64,000 nt of DNA. It comes from Paenibacillus nanensis. GTDB taxonomy: Bacteria; Bacillota; Bacilli; Paenibacillales; Paenibacillaceae. Under the pieces are notes generated by a model. That model was given only the letters and a program-made list of their open reading frames with translations. It was not told the DNA's origin and made no database searches. The stretch lies in the NCBI RefSeq assembly GCF_003583765.1, contig NZ_QXQA01000003.1, positions 186,001-250,000 on the forward strand. Direction: 5' to 3'. Of this stretch, positions 42,836 through 52,254 are shown piece by piece (the stretch's first letter is position 1; every line of letters starts with the position of its first letter). The position numbers were made by a program, and so were the translations under genes.

Positions 42836-43807
42836 GGGCAGCCAGCCGGACGAAATAAGCACGTGTGGCGCAACTAAACGAATTCAGAGCAGCCAGCCGG
42901 ACGAAATAAGCACGTGTGGCGCAACTAAACGAATTCAGAGCAGCCAGCCGGTCGAACTATGCACGTGTGGTGCAACTAAAAGTGTCTGGGGCAGCCAGTT
43001 TGACGAAATAAGCACGTGTGGTGCAACTAGATGAGTCCGAGACAGCAAACTTGGCGAAATAAGCGCGTGTGGCGCAACTAAACGAGTTCAGAGCAGAAAG
43101 CCGGACGAAATAAGCACGTGTGGCGCAACTAAGTGTGTTCGGAGCAGCCAGCCGGACGAAATAAGCACGTGTGGCGCAACTAAGTGTGTTCGGAGCAGCC
43201 AGCCGGACGAAATAAGCACGTGTGGCACAACTAAGTGTGTCTGGAGCAACCAGATGAGTGAAATAAGCACGTGCGGTGCAACTAAGTGTGTCCGGAGCAC
43301 CCAGACGAGTGAAATAAGCACGTGCGGCGCAACTAAGTGTGTCCGGAGCAGCCAGCCGGACGAAATAAGCGCGTGTGGCGCAACTAAGTGTGTCCGAGAC
43401 AGCAAACCGGGCGAAATAAGCACGTGTGGTGCAACTAAACGAGTTCAGAGCAGCCAGCCGGGCGAAATAAGCACGTGTGGCGCAACTAAGTGTGTTCGGA
43501 GCAGCCAGTTGGACGAAATAAGCGCGTGTGTCGCAACTAAACGAGTTCAGAGCAGCCAGCCGGACGAAATAAGCACGTGTGGCGCAACTAAGTGAGTCCG
43601 AGACAACAAACTGGGCGAAATAAGCGCGTGTGGCGCAAATAAGTGTGTCTGGAGCATCCAGCCGGACGAAATAAGCACGTGTGGCACACTAAGTGTGTCC
43701 GGAGCAGCCAGCCGGACGAAATAAGCACGTGCGGCGCAACTAAGTGTGTCCGGAGCAGCCAGTCGGACGAAATAAGCACGTGTGGCGCGAATATATGCGT
43801 CCAGCAG
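42836..43807. repeat. 51-nt tandem repeat array (minisatellite), 19 copies
   Basis: Nineteen copies of a 51-nt unit with core GACGAAATAAGCACGTGTGG and GCGCAACTAA. Copies 1-2 and 7-8 are identical over the whole unit, which implies recent duplication or homogenisation. Three junction subtypes recur: ACGA(A/G)TTCAGAGCAGC, TGTGT(T/C)CGGAGCAGC and GTCCGAGACAGCAAAC. One copy near 43690 has lost a base. Decayed fragments reach left to about 42745. Because 51 is a multiple of 3, long spurious reading frames appear on both strands. The span 42621-43825 has no other gene. Confidence 0.9.
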
Positions 43808-43825
43808 CCAACCGACTTCTCCCGC

Positions 43826-45013
43826 TCAGCCCTTGCTGAAGCGGCTGAAGAAGAAGAGCAGGAAGCCTGCGGCCGCCGCGCCTGCGATGCCGGTTGCGAT
43901 GTGGTAGAACATTATGCGGCCGAATTGCTCGTAGATGAGGCCGCCGAGCACGCCGCTGACGAGACCGGCGACGCCAGTCCAGATGACGGTGTAGACCGCT
44001 TGGCCCGAAGCGCGGTATTCGTCCGGGATGAGATGCGAGATATACCTTAGCGCTGTCGAGAAATAGACGCCGAAGGAAACGCTGTGCATAGCCTGCGTCG
44101 CAACGATCCAGCGGGGATCTTCGATTTCGCTCATAAACCATAGGCGAAGCCCGTACATGAGCGAGGCGAAGACGAGCAGCGGCAATTCCTTCAGCTTATG
44201 CCCGTATTTGCCGAGAAGGAATAGGATCGGAATTTCACTGGCCGCCGAGACAAGCAAAGCAAGTCCAACGAGCGAGTCGCTCGCCCCGAGCTGCCGCATC
44301 GTGACCGCAAGGAAGCTTTCGTACATCCGATGCGAGATCGAAACAAGCAGGATCAGAGAAAAAAACAGCATTACATTTCGTTGACGAAGCAGCTTAAAAA
44401 AGCCCGAAAACTCGATTTTACGAGACGAACCCTGGTAGTCTCTTATAAAGATCGTCAGCACCAGCGAAGTCGCAACCGTGCATAGCGCGACAAGAATTGT
44501 CCATTCCGAGCCGATGCCTTTGAGAAGCAGCCCCAGTCCGTAGGCGCTCAATGCAAAGCCGAGCGAGCCGAATATTCGAACGAGCGCATACGGCGTCCCC
44601 GTATACTGGCTTGAGAGCAGGATGAGGCTATCGCTTAACGGGTTGATCGGCGTCTGGAAAAAATAAAAAGCGGTCATCACTACGCATACCATCGCGAAGT
44701 TTTCAATCGGAAAAAGCAGCGAAATCATCGCCAGCTGCCCGAATAACAGCGCAATTAATATTTTGCGGATTGTCCGGTATTTGTCGCTTGCAAGCCCGGT
44801 AATGATATTGGCGAAAATGGATACAAAAAGTCCAGAAGAATATAAAATGCCGATTTGGCTCTCGGAGAAGCCTTTCGTCATAAAATATAAAGGAATAAAA
44901 GACACAACGAGCGCTTGCGTGGAAAAGGTGGAAAAATTAAAAGCCCGCAAAGCGAGCGTCTCCTGTCTGGCAGTGGAAGATATCGCAGTCGCTGCTTTTT
45001 CTGTTTCAGTCAT
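43826..45013 (-). CDS. MFS transporter, LacY/nucleoside-symporter-like (MFS_1_like)
   Basis: The 395-residue transporter has twelve predicted helices and a hydrophilic N-terminus (about 20 residues). Signatures are RAFNFSTFSTQALVVSFIPLYF, GLASDKYRTIRK, and a second-half VSFGVYFSTALRYISHLIPDEYRASGQAVYT. These recall the PPP/HCAT phenylpropionate-type group. The substrate is unknown. The 51-nt repeat array ends only 18 nt after its stop codon, and no terminator hairpin is visible there. SD GGAG is distant from the ATG. Confidence 0.78.
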   Translation of the reverse strand: MTETEKAATAISSTARQETLALRAFNFSTFSTQALVVSFIPLYFMTKGFSESQIGILYSSGLFVSIFANIITGLASDKYRTIRKILIALLFGQLAMISLLFPIENFAMVCVVMTAFYFFQTPINPLSDSLILLSSQYTGTPYALVRIFGSLGFALSAYGLGLLLKGIGSEWTILVALCTVATSLVLTIFIRDYQGSSRKIEFSGFFKLLRQRNVMLFFSLILLVSISHRMYESFLAVTMRQLGASDSLVGLALLVSAASEIPILFLLGKYGHKLKELPLLVFASLMYGLRLWFMSEIEDPRWIVATQAMHSVSFGVYFSTALRYISHLIPDEYRASGQAVYTVIWTGVAGLVSGVLGGLIYEQFGRIMFYHIATGIAGAAAAGFLLFFFSRFSKG

Positions 45014-45177
45014 AGCTGTAGTTTCACTCCATCTCTACTATGCGGATTCCTTGGTCCAGCATGAATTTACAATGCCTTCATACTAGCCGGCTGTTAATCA
45101 GTATAGCACGGTTGCTTTCCGATTTGTGGCTGGATTATTGCGAGGCGAAATGGTACATTTATGAGTGGAGGTTTATG

Positions 45178-45495
45178 ATGGCGGATTATCGTTTTGTTTG
45201 GAACGAAAGGCTTCACATTCATCTGCCTGAGCTGGAACGGGAATGGGAGCTGTACAGCCGCGAAGTACAAGCCCGCATCATTGAAGAGTGGGAGCTGATC
45301 CGCGGCCGGATTCCAGATCTTATAATGCAGCTGGAGCAATCGATTAACGGAAAGCAAGCGGAGCTGAACAACGAAGAAAATTTTGAGCGTTCATGCTTGT
45401 TAAATGCTCAAATTGCGGAATACGCGAGCCGAATTAACGATTTGCATATCTGGTATCGCTTGAATCAGGAATTGGAATCGCGCCGGCATTCATGA
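45178..45495 (+). CDS. Small charged helical protein, unknown function
   Basis: The 105-residue soluble product is rich in Glu, Arg and Trp, with long predicted helices (HLPELEREWELYSREVQARIIEEW and a second from about residue 55) likely to form a coiled coil. No family was recognised. GTGGAGG lies 6 nt before the ATG at 45178, and the ATG at 45175 is too close. It precedes the terpene synthase gene by 25 nt, so the two are probably co-transcribed. Confidence 0.6.
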   Translation: MADYRFVWNERLHIHLPELEREWELYSREVQARIIEEWELIRGRIPDLIMQLEQSINGKQAELNNEENFERSCLLNAQIAEYASRINDLHIWYRLNQELESRRHS

Positions 45496-45520
45496 CAAGA
45501 TTCTCATAAGGGGGTGCGAC

Positions 45521-46603
45521 GTGAGACTAACGACTTTATCAGGCAGAAGGGTGCCCAAAGGCCCGATTAAGCTGATGCATCGCGTATATAAGTATGTCTT
45601 GCCCGGGGTTGAGGCAGAGCTGGACAAGCTGAAGAAGCTGGCTGAAGCTATTCCGGATCAAGAATTAAGGACGCAAGCGCTCAACAGCATGCACGATAAA
45701 AAGTTCCATTGCCAGGGAGGCGGCGTCTACGCGGCGGCAAATCTGGATTATCGGCATGTCTTGATTCCGTTAATCGTTGCGCTTCAGACGATCAGCGACT
45801 ATTTGGACAACCTTTGCGACAGAAGCACTTCGCTCGATCCGGATGATTTTCGGCTGCTGCATCAATCGATGCTGGACGCCGTTAATCCGGGAACGCCGCT
45901 TATCGATTATTACGGGCTGCGAGCCGAAAGCGATGACGGCGGATATTTGCACCACTTGGTCCGTACCTGTCAAATCCAGGCGGCAAAACTGCCTTCGTAC
46001 GAGAGCGTGCGCAAGCATGTGACGGAGCTGGTGGGGCTGTACGGGGATTTGCAGGTGTACAAGCATATTCGGAAGGACCTTCGGGAGCCGCAGCTGCTCG
46101 CATGGTGGGAGCGCCACCAGACTAAATACCCGCATCTCAAATGGAATGAGTTTGCCGCGGCAACGGGTTCGACGCTGGGGATGTTTATGCTGTTTCTGGC
46201 GGCCAGCGAGGAGAATCTGTCGGCTCAGGATGCCGAGAGCATACGCCATATTTATTTCCCGCATGTGTGCGGTCTACATATTATGCTTGATTATTTAATT
46301 GATCAAGAAGAGGACCATATCGGCGGGGACTTGAATTTCTGCAATTACTATGAGAACAAGAGCCTTCTGGTAGAGAGAATCGGCCTAATCGTGAACAGGG
46401 CTAGGGAAGACGTGAAGTCTTTGCCTGCCTGGCGGTTTCACCGGCTGATTATCGAAGGCTTGCTCGCGCTTTATTTATCCGATCCGAAGGTGCGGCAGCA
46501 GTCGGAGGTGAAGGAAGTGAAGAAGCAGCTGATGAAGAGAAGCCCGCTTACGCGCCTATTCTTCCTTGTGAATAGTAATTGGATACGCAATCAGCAAACC
46601 TAA
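45521..46603 (+). CDS. ytpB: YtpB-type large terpene synthase (DUF2600)
   Basis: The 360-residue protein matches the DUF2600 family, whose Bacillus member YtpB makes tetraprenyl-beta-curcumene from a C35 diphosphate. The Asp-rich metal motif is in TISDYLDNLCDR, and the C-terminal acidic motif LDYLIDQEEDHIGGDLNF is conserved. It acts on polyprenyl diphosphate near the membrane. It starts with GTG after AAGGGGG. No matching prenyl-diphosphate synthase or squalene-hopene cyclase is in the window. Confidence 0.85.
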   Translation: MRLTTLSGRRVPKGPIKLMHRVYKYVLPGVEAELDKLKKLAEAIPDQELRTQALNSMHDKKFHCQGGGVYAAANLDYRHVLIPLIVALQTISDYLDNLCDRSTSLDPDDFRLLHQSMLDAVNPGTPLIDYYGLRAESDDGGYLHHLVRTCQIQAAKLPSYESVRKHVTELVGLYGDLQVYKHIRKDLREPQLLAWWERHQTKYPHLKWNEFAAATGSTLGMFMLFLAASEENLSAQDAESIRHIYFPHVCGLHIMLDYLIDQEEDHIGGDLNFCNYYENKSLLVERIGLIVNRAREDVKSLPAWRFHRLIIEGLLALYLSDPKVRQQSEVKEVKKQLMKRSPLTRLFFLVNSNWIRNQQT

Positions 46604-46632
46604 CATTAATCATAGCGTAGAGGAGTTTTATT

Positions 46633-47601
46633 ATGACAGCAGTAAAATCGATCGCAGTATTGACAAGCGGAGGAGATTCCCAAGGGATGAACGCGGCCGT
46701 TCGTGCGGTTGTCCGCAGCGCTCTGTATCACGGACTGGAAGTATACGGCGTGCAGCGCGGCTACCAAGGTCTGCTGAACAATGATTTGCGTCCGATGGAT
46801 CTTCGCAGCGTAGGCGACATCATTCAACGCGGCGGCACGATTCTACAGACGGCCCGCTGCAAAGAGTTTCTGACTCCGGAAGGCCAGCAGCGCGCGGCGG
46901 AAATCCTTCGCGAGCGAGGAATCGACGGCTTGGTCGTAATCGGCGGAGACGGTTCCTACCAAGGGGCGAACAAGCTGAGCAAGCTCGGTATTAAGACGAT
47001 GGGCTTGCCGGGAACGATCGATAACGATATCGCGTGTACGGATACGACAATCGGTTTTGATACGGCGGTAAGCATCGTAGTAGACGCCATTAACAAAATT
47101 CGCGACACGATGTCCTCTCATGAACGCGCATCCGTTGTCGAAGTAATGGGACGCCATTGCGGCGATATCGCGCTTTACGCAGGTCTGGCGAGCGGCGCCG
47201 AAACGATTCTTGTGCCGGAGGTTCCTTTCGACCTGAATGTAGTCGCGGAGCGGATGAAGCATAACTTCGCCAACGGCAAGCGCCATAGTATTATCGTGGT
47301 CGCGGAGGGTGCTGCCAAAGGCGAGGAAGTAGCGAATAAAATTACGGAGCTAAGCGGAATCGAAGCGAGGGTAACGGTGCTTGGGCATATCCAGCGCGGA
47401 GGAACGCCAACCGCAGCTGACCGCATTTTGGCCAGCCGACTCGGCGACTTCGCCGTAAGACAGCTGATTGAAGGCAACTCGGGCAAAGCTTGCGGCGTCG
47501 TCAAAGGCGAGCTGGTTACAACGGATATCGATACGGTTGTGAATACGAAGAAGCCGTTCGATATGGATATGTACAATCTTGCGCTGCGGCTTTCTCAATA
47601 A
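46633..47601 (+). CDS. pfkA: ATP-dependent 6-phosphofructokinase
   Basis: The 322-residue glycolytic enzyme phosphorylates fructose-6-phosphate. The ATP site is LTSGGDSQGMNAAVRAVV and GGDGSYQGA, the catalytic region is GLPGTIDNDI, and the effector/substrate region is EVMGRHCGDIALYAG. Length is normal. In many Bacilli pfkA is followed by pyk, but here a terminator follows at once. It begins 29 nt after the terpene synthase gene with AGAGGAG. Confidence 0.96.
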   Translation: MTAVKSIAVLTSGGDSQGMNAAVRAVVRSALYHGLEVYGVQRGYQGLLNNDLRPMDLRSVGDIIQRGGTILQTARCKEFLTPEGQQRAAEILRERGIDGLVVIGGDGSYQGANKLSKLGIKTMGLPGTIDNDIACTDTTIGFDTAVSIVVDAINKIRDTMSSHERASVVEVMGRHCGDIALYAGLASGAETILVPEVPFDLNVVAERMKHNFANGKRHSIIVVAEGAAKGEEVANKITELSGIEARVTVLGHIQRGGTPTAADRILASRLGDFAVRQLIEGNSGKACGVVKGELVTTDIDTVVNTKKPFDMDMYNLALRLSQ

Positions 47602-47620
47602 TTGAACACGGAGCAAAAGA

Positions 47621-47649
47621 AGACGGCGGGCCAACTGGCCCGCCGTTTT
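47621..47649. terminator. Terminator after pfkA
   Basis: ACGGCGGGCC-aact-GGCCCGCCGT with T4 follows, a perfect 10-bp stem. It also faces the convergent hydrolase-like gene. Confidence 0.87.
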
Positions 47650-47657
47650 ACGTATAA

Positions 47658-48860
47658 TCATTTATAAATGACGCCTGGGGAATATTTGTTGCCTGCGTTC
47701 CAAAGCAAATATTCGTTAATGCCCGAGTCATGGAGCGCTTTAATTTGCGCTTCAACCTCGGCTTTCCCATACTTCAAATAATTTCCTTTGCCCAGCCAGC
47801 TTGCTGTAAAATCTTGAATCCACGGCCGAATGATCGGCTTGAGCTCCCCGGTATCGTTAAGCTTCTCGTGCGTATCTTCCATCGCGCCTTTAATCGTCTC
47901 GTAAGGACTGCGGTCCGGCGAAGTCTGATTGAACCAGCCTGTGCTGTAATGGCTCGGATAGACCATGGGCGATATGACGTGCACGTCGTTCGATATTTTC
48001 ACGAAATCTTGCCCGATGCCTTCCGCAGCTGGAACCGAAGCCGCATAACCGAATATGTCGACGGACACTCTTACGCCAAGCGGTTCAAGCTGCTCGCGCG
48101 CATATTTGACGAAACCGGCGACCGCGTCGACGCGGGAGACATCCGTTTTATTAAAGGTGAGCGAATCAGAACGGTTCTCGAAGCCTTCCGGAAATCGAAC
48201 GTAATCAAATTGGATTTCTTTGAAGCCCAGCTTCGCCGCTTCCTTGGCGATCGCAATATTGTAATCCCATACTTCTTGGCGGTACGGATTCACGAAGCTT
48301 TCGCCGCGTCCGTTCTTCCAAATCGTGCCGTCAGCCTGCAGGAAGGATAGCTCCGGCTTTTTCACGGATAAGACGGTATCTTTAAACACCACAATTCTTG
48401 CGATGGGATAAATATCGTGCTGTTTAAGGGTCGACATTAATTTCTCGATGTCGCCGATAAACTTTTTTGGCGTTCCGATTTCGAGCAGCTCCGGCGTTGT
48501 TGTCGGATAAGTAATATAGCCATTGTCATCTTTAATATCGATAACCATGCTGTTCAGATCTGTCTCATCCACAAGCTTGAGCAGGGATTCCATGCGGGAT
48601 CCGCCGGCACTGTGAGCCGTGACGTAAATGCCTTTGATAGGGGGAGTATCCGGCTGCGGATCTTTTTTGGCCGGCGATTGCCCCGAATTTGTCTGCCCCG
48701 CCGGTTCTCCCGGCACTACCGGGCTTTCCGGCTGAACAATTGTTTCGCCGGCGGTTGCGTTCAAATACGCGATTGCGATTTTTTTAGCGTTTTCACTGTC
48801 TTCACCTGATCCGGTAAGCAAATTGTACAGTAAAAGGAAGGTCGTTATGATGATGTCCAT
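47658..48860 (-). CDS. Putative secreted glycoside hydrolase (DUF4015)
   Basis: The 400-residue product has an N-terminal hydrophobic anchor or signal (about 1-17), a Pro/Glu/Ser-rich linker (40-75) and a TIM-barrel domain. Signatures KGIYVTAHSAGG, MVIDIKDDNGYITYP, YPIARIVVFKD and KEIQFDYVRFPEGF fit the putative glycoside hydrolase family (PF13200 type). The Asp in FDYVRFPEG is the likely catalytic acid. The substrate is unknown. GAGGAGAG precedes the ATG. Confidence 0.82.
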   Translation of the reverse strand: MDIIITTFLLLYNLLTGSGEDSENAKKIAIAYLNATAGETIVQPESPVVPGEPAGQTNSGQSPAKKDPQPDTPPIKGIYVTAHSAGGSRMESLLKLVDETDLNSMVIDIKDDNGYITYPTTTPELLEIGTPKKFIGDIEKLMSTLKQHDIYPIARIVVFKDTVLSVKKPELSFLQADGTIWKNGRGESFVNPYRQEVWDYNIAIAKEAAKLGFKEIQFDYVRFPEGFENRSDSLTFNKTDVSRVDAVAGFVKYAREQLEPLGVRVSVDIFGYAASVPAAEGIGQDFVKISNDVHVISPMVYPSHYSTGWFNQTSPDRSPYETIKGAMEDTHEKLNDTGELKPIIRPWIQDFTASWLGKGNYLKYGKAEVEAQIKALHDSGINEYLLWNAGNKYSPGVIYK

Positions 48861-48954
48861 TGTGCTCTCTCCTCACAGGCGTTCTTGGGTAAACGTTCTG
48901 TCAAAATTATAAGGCACACGGCTTGTCATGGTCATCTGTTTTTTTCTAGGAGAA

Positions 48955-48987
48955 GAAATAAAAGGCCAGCCGGACTAGCCGGCTGGC
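48955..48987 (-). terminator. Terminator of the 64-residue protein gene
   Basis: GGCCAGCCGG / CCGGCTGGCC is a 10-bp stem, and on the minus strand it is followed by TTTTATTTCT. Confidence 0.8.
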
Positions 48988-49011
48988 CTCATGGATTGCG
49001 TTGTGACCCGA

Positions 49012-49206
49012 TTATTGCAGCAAAGTTTGTTTCTGCCCGTTGCATATGCTGTACTGCACGATTTCCATCGCGTCTGCCGGCTCCAGCAAATCAAGGCCGT
49101 CCCGCAGCACAATGGTGAGGTCCATCTCGCGCGAAGTGAGAAAAGGACCGAGCTCAGGGGCAAGTTTTTCTACAATCAGAGACAATTTGACCGTTTCCAT
49201 ATCCAT
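49012..49206 (-). CDS. 64-residue soluble protein, unknown function
   Basis: The product is acidic and has mixed strand/helix character (VKLSLIVEKLAPELGPFL, then DLTIVLRDGLDLLEPADAMEI). No family was recognised. A good SD (AAGGGTGA) lies upstream, and a strong terminator follows directly, so it is a plausible single-gene transcript. Confidence 0.55.
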   Translation of the reverse strand: MDMETVKLSLIVEKLAPELGPFLTSREMDLTIVLRDGLDLLEPADAMEIVQYSICNGQKQTLLQ

Positions 49207-49366
49207 CTTAGCTCACCCTTTCATCCTAATTGTCGGAACAAGAAAGCAGCAGGGATAACCTATGGCATGAAACTGTACAACTTATGAATCTGCGGGATAT
49301 AGACATTATAACAGGAACATATTCAAAAACATAGCGATAACTGGAAAAATCCGTTCCTGCATAGAT

Positions 49367-50209
49367 TTATGTCGCGTCTTGCCTGCGGAAATCGCCGACG
49401 ACGCCGACGGTCTCGACAATATTGATGAACGAATGAGGGTCTATCGTTTTGATGGTTTTGGTCAGCTCGGCCAGCTCGAATTTCGTCCTTACGGTCATCA
49501 GCATATCTTTTTCTGTGGACGAGAAGGCCCCTCTCGTTTTAATAATGGTGATGCCGCGGGGATGCGTAAGCAGCTTTCCCAGCAGCTCTTCGGTTTTCGT
49601 CGTAATAATAAAAGCGGTAACTTTTAAATGCCGAATATGGATCAAATCCACAATTTTGCCCGCGGTAAAAATGGCGGCGAGCGAATAGAGCGCCAAGTCC
49701 CAATTTCGCGTAAAGCAGATCAAAATCGCAATGACAAGCCCGTTAAGCAGAAAGATTAGCATCCCTATCGGCAGGTCGCGCTTTCTCGTTATGATGGAGG
49801 CGATAATATCGAATCCGCCGGAAGATCCGCCGTAACGCAGCGCTATACCGCTGCCGAAGCCGACGATAATGCCGCCGAAAACGGCTCCGAGCAATATATC
49901 TTCCACAATATGCTTGACAGGCACAAGCTGAAGGAACAGCGTCGTGACGACCACGTTATACGTGCTCCAGAGCACGAATCTTCGCCCGATGCCGAACCAG
50001 CCCCAGACGAGCACAGGCACGTTCAGCACGAAATATAGCCAGCCGATATTGCTGCCGGTAATATAACCGATCATCATAGAGATGCCGGACAACCCCCCGC
50101 TAAGCAGCTGGTGGGGAATAAGGAACAAATTAAAGCCCGCGGCCACCAGCAGCGATCCAAGAGTCATGACCGGAAAGGTCAGGAGATAGCGTCTCCTAAG
50201 AAGATTCAT
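49367..50209 (-). CDS. YitT-family membrane protein (DUF161 + DUF2179)
   Basis: The 280-residue product has five to six helices in the first 190 residues, with the family motifs GSLLVAAGFNLFLIPHQLLSGGLSGI and GIALRYGGSSGGFDIIA. A cytosolic DUF2179 domain closes it (about 195-275, including THPRGITIIKTRGAFSSTEKDML). The family may transport small molecules, but function is unknown. The ATG at 50209 is chosen because GGGAG lies upstream. A longer in-frame ORF has no SD. Confidence 0.85.
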   Translation of the reverse strand: MNLLRRRYLLTFPVMTLGSLLVAAGFNLFLIPHQLLSGGLSGISMMIGYITGSNIGWLYFVLNVPVLVWGWFGIGRRFVLWSTYNVVVTTLFLQLVPVKHIVEDILLGAVFGGIIVGFGSGIALRYGGSSGGFDIIASIITRKRDLPIGMLIFLLNGLVIAILICFTRNWDLALYSLAAIFTAGKIVDLIHIRHLKVTAFIITTKTEELLGKLLTHPRGITIIKTRGAFSSTEKDMLMTVRTKFELAELTKTIKTIDPHSFINIVETVGVVGDFRRQDAT

Positions 50210-50286
50210 TGCAATCGCTCCCAACAATAAATGCTGTCGTATTAGTATGGCTATTCCGAGCGAACTGGTATTCATATTCCTGTTTG

Positions 50287-50295
50287 TGCTATAAT
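50287..50295 (+). promoter_or_regulatory. Extended -10 promoter of cshA
   Basis: TGCTATAAT is an extended -10 element. The -35 at 17-18 nt (TGGTAT/GGTATT) is poor. The leader to the TTG start is about 45 nt. Confidence 0.45.
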
Positions 50296-50346
50296 GGTTT
50301 GGATATTCTATAAGCAGGCTTTAGATAGAAGGAGTATGAGAAAAGA

Positions 50347-51921
50347 TTGAACACATTTGCTGATTTCGGCTTGGAACCTAAAGTGTTGCAAGCAATTACA
50401 GAGCTTGGATTCGAAGAGTCGACCCCAATTCAAGCTAAGTCCATTCCAGTTGCATTGACAGGCCGCGATTTAATTGGCCAAGCACAGACAGGCACAGGAA
50501 AAACAGCGGCATTCGGAATCCCGCTCATTAACAAGATTCCAACAAGCGAGGATCGCATCGTTGCATTAATTATGACGCCGACCCGTGAACTCGCTATCCA
50601 GGTGGCGGATGAGATCGGTAAGCTTACACGATACAAAGGCCTTCGTTCGCTGCCAATCTATGGCGGACAAGAAATCGGCCGCCAGATTCGCGCTTTGAAG
50701 AAGAAGCCGCAAATTATTATCGGAACACCGGGCAGGCTGCTTGACCACATCAACCGCAAAACGATCCGCCTTGACGACGTGCAAACCGTCGTGCTCGACG
50801 AAGCGGACGAAATGCTGGATATGGGCTTTATGGAGGATATTCAGTCCATTCTGAAGATGGTTCCGGAAGAGCGCCAGACGATGCTGTTCTCCGCCACAAT
50901 GCCGGTTAATATCCAGAAGCTGGCGCAGCAATTTTTGAAGGATCCGGAGCATGTATCCGTTATTCCGAAGCAGGTAACGGCGCCTTCGATCGAGCAATCG
51001 TATATTGAAGTGCACGAGCGTCAAAAATTCGAAGCGCTTAGCCGTTTGCTTGACATGGAATCTCCGGAGCTTGCGATTATTTTCGGACGCACCAAGCGCC
51101 GGGTAGACGAGCTGAGCGAAGCGCTTCAGAAGCGCGGCTACTCCGCAGACGGCCTGCATGGCGACTTGTCCCAAAACCAGCGGGATAACGTTATGCGCAA
51201 GTTCCGCGACGGCAGCATCGACGTGCTGGTCGCAACGGACGTTGCGGCACGCGGACTCGACGTTTCTGGCGTCACGCATGTTATCAATTTCGACTTGCCG
51301 CAAGACCCGGAAAGCTATGTACACCGTATCGGCCGTACAGGCCGCGCCGGAAAGGAAGGTACGGCTTGGACCTTCGTTACGCCGCGTGAAATCGATCATT
51401 TGCATTTTATCGAGCGTATCACTCGTCAACGCATGAACCGTAAGCCGCTTCCAAGCATCGCGGAAGCGATTGAGGGGAAACAGCGCGTCACGGCAGAGCG
51501 GGTTCTGGAAGTTGTTCAGAACGAAGAGTTCGCGGAGTACAAAGCGATTGCGATCCAGCTGCTCGAGCAATATGATTCCGTACAGCTGCTTGCTGCGGCG
51601 ATGAAGCTGTTAACTGGCGAGAAGAAAAACGTCGACATCGAATTGACGCCGGAAGAACCGCTCCGCGCGAAGAAGCGCAGACCGGATATCCGCTCGAATG
51701 GACGTCCGTTTAACCGTTCCGGCTATAGCGGCGGCTCCCGCAGCGGCAGCGGAGGCGGCGGTTATCGCGGCCGCGATGACAAGCGCGGCAGCTACGGCAG
51801 CGGAGGCGGCTCGCGAGGCGGCTATGAAGGACGCAGCGGCTACGGCAGCAAGCGCAGCGGCGAAGGCCGCACCGAAAATCGCCGTCCGAAGAGCCCGTCC
51901 GACGATTTCGTCAACAACTAA
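50347..51921 (+). CDS. cshA: DEAD-box RNA helicase, CshA-like
   Basis: The 524-residue helicase has the Q motif ([26 protein letters not shown]), Walker [21 protein letters not shown] in [16 protein letters not shown], and [10 protein letters not shown]. From about residue 455 there is a Gly/Arg/Ser-rich disordered tail, a typical RNA-binding extension. CshA remodels mRNA with the degradosome and acts in cold adaptation and ribosome assembly. It starts with TTG at 50347, 12 nt after GAAGGAG, an unusually long spacing. Confidence 0.94.
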   Translation: MNTFADFGLEPKVLQAITELGFEESTPIQAKSIPVALTGRDLIGQAQTGTGKTAAFGIPLINKIPTSEDRIVALIMTPTRELAIQVADEIGKLTRYKGLRSLPIYGGQEIGRQIRALKKKPQIIIGTPGRLLDHINRKTIRLDDVQTVVLDEADEMLDMGFMEDIQSILKMVPEERQTMLFSATMPVNIQKLAQQFLKDPEHVSVIPKQVTAPSIEQSYIEVHERQKFEALSRLLDMESPELAIIFGRTKRRVDELSEALQKRGYSADGLHGDLSQNQRDNVMRKFRDGSIDVLVATDVAARGLDVSGVTHVINFDLPQDPESYVHRIGRTGRAGKEGTAWTFVTPREIDHLHFIERITRQRMNRKPLPSIAEAIEGKQRVTAERVLEVVQNEEFAEYKAIAIQLLEQYDSVQLLAAAMKLLTGEKKNVDIELTPEEPLRAKKRRPDIRSNGRPFNRSGYSGGSRSGSGGGGYRGRDDKRGSYGSGGGSRGGYEGRSGYGSKRSGEGRTENRRPKSPSDDFVNN

Positions 51922-51935
51922 CACAATGCAAAAAA

Positions 51936-51983
51936 TCGGGGAAGTCCGTGATGCCTTGCGGGCATCCGGACTCCCCCTTTTTA
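51936..51983. terminator. Bidirectional terminator
   Basis: GGGGAAGTCCGTGATGCC pairs with GGGCATCCGGACTCCCC (two mismatches), with A6 on the left and T5 on the right. It ends both cshA and the minus-strand peptide gene at 51988. Confidence 0.88.
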
Positions 51984-51987
51984 TTAT

Positions 51988-52086
51988 TCAATAGAAGCAA
52001 AGTGTTTTTGCAATGATGACTAGAAGGATAAACAATACGAGTATAGCGCCGGTCGAATTATATAAACCGTTAACTGCGTTGCTCAT
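51988..52086 (-). CDS. 32-residue YjcZ-like sporulation peptide
   Basis: A short gene on the minus strand encodes MSNAVNGLYNSTGAILVL and then a hydrophobic helix ending CFY. The ILVLFILLVIIA core closely resembles the YjcZ family of very small sporulation-associated membrane peptides. GGGAGGT lies 8 nt before the ATG, and the terminator at 51936 follows. The remaining 52087-52254 shows no further gene. Confidence 0.65.
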   Translation of the reverse strand: MSNAVNGLYNSTGAILVLFILLVIIAKTLCFY

Positions 52087-52254
52087 GTCAGCAACCTCCC
52101 TTTAATCATCTTGATGGGTAATGCATGCTACATCTTATGCATTAAGGCGTTTGGCGTTTAGACGGAGGCCTACTTTGGCAAAAATGGGCGGTCTAATAAC
52201 CATAATGAACAGAGGATCAAGGAAAGAAATAGACCAAGCTGGAGGCTGAAGCGG

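Noticed and set aside
42836-43807. Long repeat-encoded reading frames on both strands of the 51-nt array (17-residue peptide repeats)
   Set aside because: The frames stay open only because 51 is divisible by three. They have no SD, are broken by a stop and a one-base deletion, and read equally well on both strands.
41190-43807. CRISPR array
   Set aside because: Units are directly adjacent, with no unique spacers and no cas genes. Both arrays are plain tandem repeats.
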